Assembly: GCA_039602395.1 (NCBI GenBank)
Contig: JBCNJP010000008.1
Location: 24,436,653 to 24,500,652, forward strand
From: Deinandra increscens subsp. villosa
Taxonomy: Eukaryota > Streptophyta > Magnoliopsida > Asterales > Asteraceae
DNA: 64,000 nt
Direction of reading: 5' to 3'
The notes below the pieces were generated by a model. It was not told the origin of the DNA, made no database searches, and was given only the letters and a program-made list of their open reading frames with translations. Positions 12,184 to 21,453 of this stretch are shown here, piece after piece. The stretch's first letter is position 1, and each line of letters starts with the position of its first letter. The translations under genes were made by a program, and so were the position numbers.

Positions 12184-12554
12184 TGAAAAACCGTTTACGG
12201 ATCGTTTCTATGGATGAGACGGAAGTTTTGTCATTGAATCATGTTGAATGATTACATAACGAAGGAGTATACAACGATTAAGCCCTGGGGGAGGTCGGAC
12301 AGAACCTCCCCTCTCAACACACAGAAACAAGACAGAAAACTTACAAAGAATTACAAAGACGAAACTATTTATACTTGAATAATCCTGTCCGAACCTGTCA
12401 AGTCCGAACTCCCTCCGAACTAGGAGTTCGGCCCAAGTTCGGTGACTCCGAACCTGGAGTTCGGCCTAAGTTCGGACCTCAGTTCTCGTCTCTGATAATT
12501 CAGTCTGTTTGACAATTCGAACAGTAACGGCCACACAAGGGTCATGCATCAACA
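12184..12554 (-). repeat. 5' LTR of the young non-autonomous element
   Basis: 371 bp, near-identical to 10383-10763. Related LTR sequence occurs as a solo LTR at 46579-46945, sharing the GAAACGATCCGT-ACGGTTTT end and the gagtataca and gacggaagtttt phrases. Confidence 0.95.
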
Positions 12555-14864
12555 AAATCACTTCCTGCACAAATTCAGAATCCTGCGGTGTATCATGGTA
12601 AGAATGATGCTACTATGAATGATAGGAAGTCTAATATTCTTAGTTTTGCACCTCCTACAACATTTCTGCCAGGTAAATCTGAAACTCCTAGTTATTCTAC
12701 TGGTTAACTGTGTTGATTTCTAGTTCTTCGACTCAAAGTGCATTGTCTGCTGAAATTGTCTATGATTTTCATGCTTTGATGTCTGCGTTAGTATCTTCAT
12801 ATTTTGGTGTTATCAGTGGTGTTGTGAGTAATGCTGAATTGGCAAATGAAGATTACGATCAAGTTGATTATGATCATTTGGAGGAAGTGGATCTGAACTG
12901 GCAATATGCTATGTTGGTTCAAAGAACGAAGAGATTTTTCAATAGAACTAGTAAGAAGAGGTTGAATCAGGATGTTAAGATTGGCTTGGACAAGTCAAAG
13001 GTGAAATGTTATAAGTGTTCCGTCTATGGTCACTTTGCACGAGAATGTCCAAGTTCAGCAGGCAATAAATTGAAAACTGGTCAACATGCACAATTAGTTT
13101 TTCATCCGTCAAATGAAGCTGATAAAGTTGAAAAGAAATCTGTTACTTTTGCTAATAATCTATCAGAAACGTTTTGGCATCCAGATGAATTTGCATGGAA
13201 TGCGTATTTCAGTAGCTACAAAGAATCATGCTCCATTTAGCATCGCATTAACTGCTCGTCATGATGATGATGATAGTGTTTTGGCTGATTCTGATTCTTA
13301 TTCAAGTGAATCATTGCTTCAAGAAGTTTTACCAAAGGTTATTGAAAGCTCAAAAGTTGAAAAAGTCAAGTGTATGGAATGTGAAAAATTGCAGAAGACG
13401 ATTGCAAGTTTTGATCAACGTTCAAAAACTTCAACTGAAGAGATTGTTATGCTTAAGAAAGAGTTGGATGATTTTCAGAAGAAATATTATGAATTGGTCT
13501 ATATTCATGAAGATGTTTTGAAAGAGAAGACACAATTGGCTGAAGAGTGTGAGAAAGCCAAAGCTGAAGCTTTAGATGCCATTCAAGATTTTGAGAATTT
13601 ATTTGAGAAAAGTTATCCAGTTCAGCAAAAATATGAAAAGGCTAATGCTCTTATTGTTGAAACTGCTGCTACTGTTGAGAAGCTTCAAAACAAGATCTCT
13701 GTGCTTCAAGATGAGAATGCTCTTTATAGAGATAAGAATGAAGTGTTGACTAAAGATGTTGAGATTTATAAGAAAAAGAGAGAAAGTGTTCTTGAAGAGT
13801 TATTTGCTGAATGTGTGATCAGAAAACTGCAAGCTTATGAATATGATGATCTCAATGCAAAGTTCATCAAGACACAAAAGGAGGTGTTTGAGGCTCAACA
13901 GAAGATTAATGATTTGCAGTTGGAGATTTTGGAGTTAAAGCGGCAAGTTAAGAATTGTAATTTGTCACCAACATTGCTAAATTTCTTATACAAGAAGGAT
14001 AAGAGTAACGAGAATTCAAAGAAATATGATGTTCACTTGGTTCCTCAACCAGTAGATCTACTTGAAGTGACTTCTGCTCCGATTGATCCAAAAGCTGAAT
14101 TACATGATTATTCGAAATTTGCCAATCCACCCAAGAAAAAGAGGTCAAAGTCTAAAAAGAAGGACAAGCCTTTGGGTGATGCTCCAAAATATATCTCAAA
14201 GTCTGTTTCGCTGGAAAATGAAAAGGTCTTTGATAAGGTTGCTTCATGTTCTTCATCTACAACCGAAGACGACAAAGTTTTGATTGAAAAGAACAAGCTG
14301 AAGGATATCAAAGCCAAATTCACTAGCGAAGTTAAGGCAAGAGAAGCTTCGGGTTCTTCTTCCAATTCTTCAAAGAATCAAGGATTCAAACACAAAGGTT
14401 TGGGTTATGAAGTGAAGGAAGAACCAATTCAAGCAAAGAAACCAGTGAAAGCTGCAAAGAAATCACCTCCTCAGAAGGAATTTTCTTATTATTCTGGAAG
14501 GTCATCATCATCACAGAGTCCATCTCCTAGGTATGACTCTTCTGGTGATTTCTTTGATAATTTTGATTCTGAGCATTCATCTCGTTTTCAAAAATCAAAA
14601 CGATTTTCAAACATTTTTTGGGAAAGACTTTGTTATGCATGTCGTCAACCGGGACAACTTGCTGCTGATTGTCTGACGACTGCATATATTCATAATACTG
14701 CCAAGTATATGGGTAACAAAGGTCAATTTTTTGATGAACCATGGTCCTCAAAGATTAGATCAACTTGTAAATCGTCTTGGTCTAAACCAAGTATGTCGGT
14801 TGAATCTGATTCAGGTTCTGATCAAATTAAAAATTTTACAAATTTGGAAACCAAAGGTCAATAA
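12555..14864 (+). pseudogene. copia-type gag C-terminal part with CCHC knuckle and long coiled coil
   Basis: Continues the Gag frame after the inserted element. At about 12850-13060 it reads LEEVDLNWQYAMLVQRTKRF and then the knuckle CYKCSVYGHFAREC (CX2CX4HX4C), which binds RNA in copia Gag. After a +1 frame change near 13212, a long open frame runs to 14864. It is rich in E, K, L and Q heptads (about 13350-13960, e.g. LQNKISVLQDENALYRDKNE), predicting an extended coiled coil. A lysine/serine-rich tail and a second knuckle-like CYACRQPGQLAADC follow, in which the zinc-binding H is replaced by Q. Gag proteins with coiled-coil extensions are typical of some plant SIRE-like elements. No protease or pol follows. 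Confidence 0.82.
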
Positions 14865-16220
14865 CGACTATGTGGAAGACACCGGGCGACCCGACGCTGT
14901 TGAATCGGGTCGATCCCAAAGCGACTAATGGTTTATTTGGTGCCCAGCAGATATTTCAGGAAGATCTTTCGGTGATTGGAAAATTGCTGATTGTGGAATA
15001 TCTATGCTAACTTAAACTGAAATTCACAATCAAATTTTTGTGTTTTAAAAAAAAAACTATTCTGCAAGTATTCGTGTTGGTTGATCAATTTTTCTTGTTC
15101 TCACTCCGTCTACGTTTGAGGGGGAGTTTGTTATTGCAAAAATCCAAAAATCGTGTCTTGTTTTTTAAATCGTAAAAAGGAAAATCTATAAATATAGTTG
15201 TCATTTTTAGGGGGAGAAATTTGAAAAAGACAAAAACACTGAAAAATTCAAAAAGCCAAAAACATGGAAAAATGAGAAATTGTATCCGACATGATTGGGA
15301 AATGATGGTACATTGGCTTACATTTTCTGACTCATGGATAAAATAGATGAAAAAGCCATAAGACCATTTGATCGATGTGTAAGGTAGGCTCGGCAAATCA
15401 GAAAGTATTCAAATGTGATATACACTAAATCTGATGCTTGACCTAGTGGACAACATCTTGATGCATATCTCACGATATATGAACGAAAAGATATGTAAAA
15501 AATAAAATGAGAAGTCACTGTGTATACATGTGTTCATTCTGCAAAGATTTAAACTTGTTTGATTTTCTTTATTTTGTCAAACGATCGGACTTTCTCTGCA
15601 TGCTCACAAGGCCGACCTGATTGTTGTTCGTTTGATTTTCTGCTTTATTTTCTTTGGTGTTTCGTATAACTCATCGGACTTTCTCTGCGTGTTCACAAGT
15701 CCGACCAGATTGTTGTTGAGTTATACAATTTCAACTTTTTTATTTTCTTATTTTGTTAAATCCGAGGCCTTATCTGCGTATCGAAAGATCGACCTTAAAG
15801 TAGACGATTTAACGTTCTTATTTCTTTTTGCATGGAACACAGTTGACTATATCATATATATATTCATTATGTGATTAAAATCACAAGTGAAATCACAAAA
15901 ATGTGATGAACAAAACATATCTGAGTATGTCTGATAGTGTGGGGTACACTGGTCAATGCAAATTTAATCAATACCTTAACATATCTAGATGTTATGAGTA
16001 TGATTGTGCCAGAGTTTAACGTTGGACAAATTATACCTGCAATCGGCATGGCTTATGTGCTATAATAATCGAAATTGAAATGTAGTTCAGCATGTTATGT
16101 TCAATATGATCCCAAGTTGTGATCTTTCTCGCAAAAGACAAAAATAGTGTCTGGTTCTGTATTGTATTTACATTTAATATCAAAAAAATACCAAAAATAT
16201 TTTAGGTGTGTTTTGATATG
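14865..16220 (+). other. 3' region of the copia-type element
   Basis: Non-coding. It contains purine tracts 'gagggggag' (15117) and 'agggggag' (15209) that resemble polypurine tracts. It also contains a degenerate tandem repeat of about 90 bp whose core is 'cggactttctctgc' followed by 'tcacaag' and 'ccgacc' (copies near 15586, 15676 and, weakly, 15766). I could not find a 3' LTR. The right edge is placed where gypsy integrase sequence resumes and is uncertain by some tens of bases. Confidence 0.6.
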
Positions 16221-17353
16221 AAAGGAACATTGTATAAAAACTCTGTTGCATGTACATACCTAATATGCTTGGAAGATGACGAAGCTAGGAAGTACTCAAA
16301 GACATCCATGAAGGCGACTATGGAAATCACACAGGGGGCATGTCTCTAATGTCTAAAATCCTAAGAACAGGCAACTTTTGGCCATCCTTGAGAAAGGACT
16401 CCCAGAATTTTTCCCTCAAATGTGATGCTTGTCAGAGACACGCCAACATTCCTCACCAACCTGATGAACCCTTGTATCCTATCCCTGCATCCTGGCCCTT
16501 TATGAAATGGGGAATGGACATCCTGGGAAAGTTACCCATGGCCCCAGAAGGAAAAGTCTTTATGTTAGCAATGACTGATTATTTTTCAAAGTGGATAGAG
16601 GCTGAAGCATGTGTCAAAGTCAGGGAAAAAGAAGTCATTTAATTCATCAAGAGGAGTATCATAACAAGATTTGGCATACCTTTTAAAACAGTATGTGATA
16701 ATGGATCTCAATTCATTAGCAAAAGGACTACTGGATTCTGTGAGAGTTCCGGGATAAAAATGATAACCTCTACACCAGTGCATCCTCAGGCTAATGGCCA
16801 TGCAGAGTCTAGTAATAAGATCATTATCAACAATTTAAAGAAAAGGCTCAAGTAGAAGAAGGAAAAACGGGCAGAAGAATTACCATTAGCATTGTGGGCT
16901 GATAGGACTACATCCAAGAATGCCACAGGCCAGACCCCATTTTCCTTGGTATTTGGTACAGAGGCGGTCATTCCAACAAAAATGGTGGTCCCAACATTCA
17001 GTGTTATCACTGAAACCCAGAATGTAAATAACGAGTCCTTGACGGACGACCTTGATACCGTGGATGAGATGCGAAAACAAGCTGCTTGGAGAATGGCCGC
17101 ATATCAACAAAGAATCTCTAAAACATATAATAAAAATGTAAGTATCCAAAGATTCAAGGTAGGAGACTTGGTTCTAAGGAAAGCATTTCAGAACATGATG
17201 AATCCAGGGGATGGCAAGTTAGCCCCTAAATGGGAAGGCCCCTACTTGATTGACTCAGAGGCAGGAAAGGAGGCATATTGGCTTGCCAACATGGAAGATG
17301 AATTATTACCAAGACCATGGAATGCGATTCACTTGAAGAGCTATCTTATGTAA
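16221..17353 (+). pseudogene. Tat-type gypsy integrase remnant, copy 2
   Basis: Only the 3' part of pol remains. It starts in the linker before integrase and covers the zinc-binding region (KCDACQRHANIPHQP near 16420), the core (GMDILGKLPMAPEGK; MTDYFSKWIEAEACV; VCDNGSQFIS; HPQANGHAESSNK) and the C-terminal domain ending at TAA 17351-17353. The three catalytic residues D, D and E are visible, but stops near 16640 and 16855 break the frame. The gag, protease and RT of this copy were lost with the right end of the copia insertion. Confidence 0.92.
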
Positions 17354-17916
17354 GCTTAGTACCCCAAGATGTTGTGTCCCAGGTATGTCTCCTAATTAAG
17401 AAATTGTTCAAGGTATTTGTCTTATATTTTTTGTTATTACATACTTCCATTTTATTCTTAATTTTATCACTCTCTATAAAATCTATTAACTCTTATGTGT
17501 AAGAAACTTGAATGGAAACGGGTACATGACCCTGGATGCATGAAGCCAGTGATATATTTCTCCTAAGTTAGAAGATGACCATCTCTCCTCCGTTCAAGGT
17601 ATCCAGCATGCCTTCTAAGGTTTGAGGGGATATCAACTCTCCTACGTTTGAGTAATCGCCTGTAGCGCACGGCCCCCACCTGTAGTGCAAGTTAACCCAC
17701 ATATTGGACCCAGGATTATGGGATCGACCTGTGTTAACAGCATGGGTGACAACCTCATGATTTATGGACATATAGGGGTTCCCTAAGGTTTTTGGTTTTT
17801 TCACACCAACATAAGACACACGAGTTAATAACCTAGTTCGCTGGTTCAGATCGAGGTGGACCCTAGAATTTGCCAGTACGGCACCGTGCATGACCCTAGT
17901 TCACCGGATCGGCACC

Positions 17917-18075
17917 GGGTTTAACCCCAGGATTTTTGGGTTTAACCCCAGGATTTTTGGGCTTAACCCCAAGATTTTTGGTTTTACCCCAGGATTTTTG
18001 GGCTTGACCCTATGATTTTTGGGTTTGACCCCAGGATTTTTTGGATTGATCCGAGGATTTATTGGGCTTTGCCCC
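17917..18075 (+). repeat. 21-bp tandem repeat, about 7 units
   Basis: Units of the type 'gggtttaaccccaggatttt' plus t start at 17917, 17938, 17959, 17980, 18000 and 18021, with a decayed end. They are homologous to the repeat at 6466-6571. Copy number differs between the two copies (about 7 against 5), so it expands or contracts by slippage or unequal exchange. Confidence 0.92.
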
Positions 18076-18384
18076 AATTATTAAAATTTATTCCTAACAT
18101 GTGCAAGATCTATCTAAGTGATTATGACCTAGGATGGCATGGTAATGCCAAATCCCAGGGTTTCGATATCGGTTAAGTACAACTTAGGTTATTACTAAGC
18201 ATTTTGACGCATAAATGCACTAAGGATAGAAGAAATCATTTATTTGCACGGGGGATCCAACATTCAGGGTACACCCCAGGATGTAGAAGGTACAATTTAT
18301 TTTGTTTAACTTGTCTACCAAACTTGTACATTTACTTGTGCAGGAAAGATAAAATTATCACACGAGTATGTAGGAGAAAAGCAG

Positions 18385-18385
<1 letters not shown>

Positions 18386-18471
<86 letters not shown>
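18386..18471. repeat. (TA)43 microsatellite
   Basis: 86 bp of uninterrupted TA. It lies between the 3' UTR and the end of the antisense gene. The other copies (28100, 46000) lack it at the same place, so it expanded after the copies separated. Its assembled length may not be exact. Confidence 0.97.
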
Positions 18472-18472
<1 letters not shown>

Positions 18473-18650
18473 CCACCCCTTGGTCGGAGCAATGTGTCCA
18501 ACCACCTCAGGGGGGTTCAAGTCAAAACCATAAGTATCTAGCCTGTTGGTGGAACATTGTAACACCGGGAATCAAACCTCCGGCAACCATCACAAAAGAA
18601 ACATCTAAAAAGTTTCACATAAAACAGGAAGAAAGAAAAAGGACCACGGG

Positions 18651-20405
18651 CTATTGAACAGTACCCATGGCTGCTGCGTCGACAGCCCCTGCATCTCCTT
18701 CCTTGGTGGTTTCTTCCTTGCCTGCTTCATCCTTGTCCGCGTCAGCTTGCCCCTCAACATCCTGGGTCTGGACCTGATCCACCTCCATTTCACTACCGCC
18801 ACCAGCTGCAACCAAAGCTGAACCCCCTCCATCCCGGGTCTCATCCAAGTCAAAGCCCCCAGGGACGGCACCACCCAGCTCTTGTAATTGGTTCAGCCAT
18901 AGCTGGTGGTTCCACTTTGGGTTCTTGAGCTTCAACTCCCTAGCCCCCTTCACCATCTTGAGCCTGTCCTACAGCAAAGATACCAGGGCCAAAACCTTAA
19001 TTGTTTCAACAACATCCGCCATGGCAGCATGGTGATCTGTCCTCATCCAAACCGCCTTCTTCTCATTTTCAGTCATGAGCTTCACGACTTTATCATGTAA
19101 AAGCTTAGATTTGGTTGTCTCCTTGTTGGTCTGGGTGATTTTCGTCTCGGCAAAAGCTTCAGCCTCGGCTGCTCGCTTTTCAGTAGCGGACAGGAGGTCC
19201 AGAATGTGGGAGGTAGCCTGGGACAAAACGAAATTCAGGGTCAGAATCGATAAAACGTGTTCATAACAACATAATGATTATCTGGTGGATGAGGGATTCG
19301 CTCGCTGTAGCTGAGAGATCCGAGATGCGACTGGGAGCAACATGAGTGGTAGCAGCAGCACTGGACCCTCTGGGCTTCCTTTTTGTGCCCGAGGCCCTGG
19401 ATTGCGGAATCTTGGTGAGTGGGGTGGGCTCCGTCTTCAGGGATCCAAGAACCAAAATGTCGTCCTTTGCGCCAATTCCGGAACTCAGGGTAACATCCAT
19501 ATCATCAAGATCGAATTTAGGGGCAGTAGCTGAAAAGAAAACCCCTGAATGTCAAACAACGGATATAAGCGAAATACCAAAATATGTAATCCAGGGGTAC
19601 TTATAGCTCGACATGCTGGGGGTATGGTAAGAAGCAGCGGAAATCTCGTCACAGCAGAAGGAACGCTCGGATTCATGGATGCTCAAAAACTTCTCCAAGT
19701 TAGCCTCAGACTCTTCTTCTTTAGGGCTGATCTCCAAGAAACTAGGCACTGCATAAACAAACATCCAAGGTCAGCAATTTAATAAATACATATTTTAACC
19801 CTAATTTCTATGACAGGACTTCCTACCCTTGACAATCCACCTATGAGGAAGTTGATCACCTCCTAGGATACTCGAACGCTTCATGAAAAAGAATCAACCT
19901 CTCCATTCTTCCCGTTGGGTTACGCTGATTATCAACTACAGGTCTTTTGTGAGGGATTTAAACAGGAAATGGTTCGATCCATGAGATTTTAACTCGTATA
20001 CCTGATCCAACTCTGGAAAACCGATCAGGGGCTGGAAAGAATGGTTTAGACGATCAAGGGTACCCAGGATGCGGCAAACCATGGGAAGTGTTTGGGCATA
20101 AGAAAGACCGGTGGCTTCAAAAAACTCGGCGACCAGGCCGGAGAAAGGATAGGTAAGTCCAATGCTGAAAGGGGCCACAGGGAAGCAACCCAGGTGTGGG
20201 ACGCGAAATCCGACCTCAACCTGGGGTCGAATGGTCAAATCTCGGCAGAAGCAGGAAGTAGCCCAAAAACTTTAACGAAGGGAATGTCGGCATCGCCGAA
20301 GCTTCATGCTTATATTTCAGGGGTTTTGAAGGTATTTTTGGTCCAGGAAATCTTTGATTCCCGTAGGGGTAACCACAGACTTAGAATGGATGCGCTTTTA
20401 GTCAT
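18651..20405 (-). pseudogene. four-exon antisense gene, subfamily A, most complete copy
   Basis: Runs against the host element. Exon 1 is 20405-19827, exon 2 19748-19605 (144 bp), exon 3 19529-19282 and exon 4 19217-18651. Acceptors are good (ttttcttttcag before exon 3, gttttgtcccag before exon 4). The donors after exons 2 and 3 have decayed from GT to AT. Exon 1 encodes a domain with LTYPFSGLVAEFFEATGLS followed by YAQTLPMVWRILGTLD, which resembles the Pfam 'putative gypsy type transposon' (Transposase_28) family. Exon 3 is serine/lysine-rich (SGTKRKPRGSSAAA). Exon 4 is a coiled coil (ATEKRAAEAEAFAE) with an acidic tail. A frameshift just after the ATG and a CAG-to-TAG stop at 18969-18971 disable it. 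The full product would be about 510 residues; its function is unknown. Confidence 0.85.
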
Positions 20406-20530
20406 CGTGAGACTGAAAAATTGAAAGCTAGAAGAGAGGTGTACGTGATCGGAGAATGCAGTTGGAACGATGGAGATAAAGATCGCTTTTCTCTCTAAGG
20501 AAGTGGGTAAAACTGATTTAGAGAGAGGGG

Positions 20531-20538
20531 TATTTAAT
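20531..20538 (-). promoter_or_regulatory. TATA-like box of the antisense gene
   Basis: TATTTAAT on the plus strand (ATTAAATA on the minus strand) lies about 130 bp upstream of the antisense ATG. The same box and surroundings occur 127-129 bp upstream of the ATGs at 48385 and 50530, and a TTTAAA lies about 131 bp upstream of the ATG at 39132. Constant spacing in four copies supports a promoter. Confidence 0.65.
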
Positions 20539-20694
20539 GGATGGAAGTTACAGGGGTGAAAAGACGTGGGTAACGATCATGGAGGGTCAACTCCTAAACG
20601 AGTGAATCAGATTGAACTAGCTTTGATGAGTCATCGCTATTTGAAAATACACAACTTTGAACTCTTATCCACAAGCTGTGAATTTTGGGGAAAT

Positions 20695-21358
20695 TGTTAT
20701 ACCCTGGATCCCGGCCTCAGTATTACTTATATTTTTTGACAGGTTTATACCCAGGATGTCGCACATCTAGGGACTGCATATTAATTATGTCTGATCCCAG
20801 CATGTACGGTAACCCAGCATGCAAGGGCATAATGACTAACCGAATTTCTTTAACTTTGTTTGATCTTTAGTCAGGCACGAAGGGTCGAATAACGATCTTG
20901 AAGACTTGGTCAAGGGAAGAAACACTTGCAGAATGAAAGTCTCGCCACCAAACTCGGTCAATAACAGCTTGAAGCCGTTGGAATAAACATCCCAAGGATC
21001 TCGGAGTTATAGTTAGGAATTCTATGTATTTAAATGCGGTTTAGGAGTTTATTTTACACACTTACGAACACTTGTATTCTCACTCACTCACTTAGTAACA
21101 ACCGCAATCTATTGTACTCGAACTTATTTTCAATTGAATGCGGTTTAGGCTTCATTTGTGTTATTAACTTTCTTAATCGATTTCGCAACTAAACTTACAT
21201 GTTAACTCAGGATTACGGCTTTTGTCCCTGGAATTCAGCTGTTATCCCACCAGGATTTTTACAATCCATTTTCATACATTAATCCTAGGCACCAAACCTC
21301 ACAATCTAATTTGGTTCAATTCTTACTAATTTTGTTTGAGTAATTTTTAGCCAAAACA
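20695..21358 (+). repeat. chimeric LTR (A left part, B right part), array LTR 2
   Basis: Starts TGTTATACCCTGGATCCC after a purine run (ttttggggaaat) and ends ttttagccaaaaca before an intact PBS. Up to about 21145 it follows subfamily A. From about 21150 (cttcatttgtgttatt) it follows the subfamily B LTR at 40105-40314. The 'gggcaac..gttatcg..ccaagggg' block that other LTRs carry between these parts is missing. It is preceded by an A antisense gene and followed by B gag-pol. Confidence 0.9.
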
Positions 21359-21360
21359 AT

Positions 21361-21378
21361 TTGGCGCCCACCGTGGGG
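21361..21378 (+). other. primer-binding site, intact
   Basis: TTGGCGCCCACCGTGGGG, two bases after the LTR end. The identical site is used by the minus-strand Tat element (37913-37930). Confidence 0.93.
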
Positions 21379-21453
21379 CAATTGGTGTCAATTTTTTGTC
21401 AAACTCTTTTCAGATTTGTCTTAAACCTGATTTTTACCAAAATCTATCAAAAA

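Larger units (their letters stand above)
10383..12554 (-). mobile_element. young non-autonomous LTR element
   Basis: Two direct repeats (10383-10763 and 12184-12554) flank 1420 bp without any coding domain. In the minus orientation the LTR starts TGTTGATGCATGACCC and ends ...CGGTTTTTCA. The PBS (GTTGGTATCAGAGC) follows the 5' LTR at 12170-12183, and a purine tract (CCAAGGGGGAATT) precedes the 3' LTR at about 10764-10776. The two LTRs differ only by one small substitution/indel and an 11-bp repeat unit, so the insertion is very recent. It must borrow proteins from a copia-type partner. The internal part contains a GC-rich palindromic block at 11790-11875. There is no clean 5-bp target duplication (see findings). 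Confidence 0.9.
8968..16220 (+). mobile_element. truncated copia-type gag-only element
   Basis: Ty1/copia-derived element with a 326-bp 5' LTR, an initiator-Met-type PBS, gag and a long coiled-coil extension, but no integrase, RT or RNase H. I found no 3' LTR matching 8968-9293, so the right end has been lost, together with the middle of the gypsy copy it sits in. It is either a decayed autonomous element or a gag-only (TR-GAG-like) derivative. A second, younger LTR element sits inside its gag at 10383-12554. Confidence 0.75.
17354..18650 (+). other. 3' untranslated region of gypsy copy 2
   Basis: Non-coding region between pol and the antisense gene, homologous to the regions at 5911 and 27229. 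It holds the 21-bp repeat and a long TA microsatellite (separate entries). A block at about 17580-17690 (tctcctccgttcaaggtatc, then tagcgcacggcc) is shared with the 3' UTR of the minus-strand Tat element (about 31620-31740 in reverse complement), so the two families keep a common 3' UTR segment. Confidence 0.75.

Noticed and set aside
18204..18533. Frames with long Tyr-Ile repeats on both strands
   Set aside because: They are translations of the TA microsatellite.
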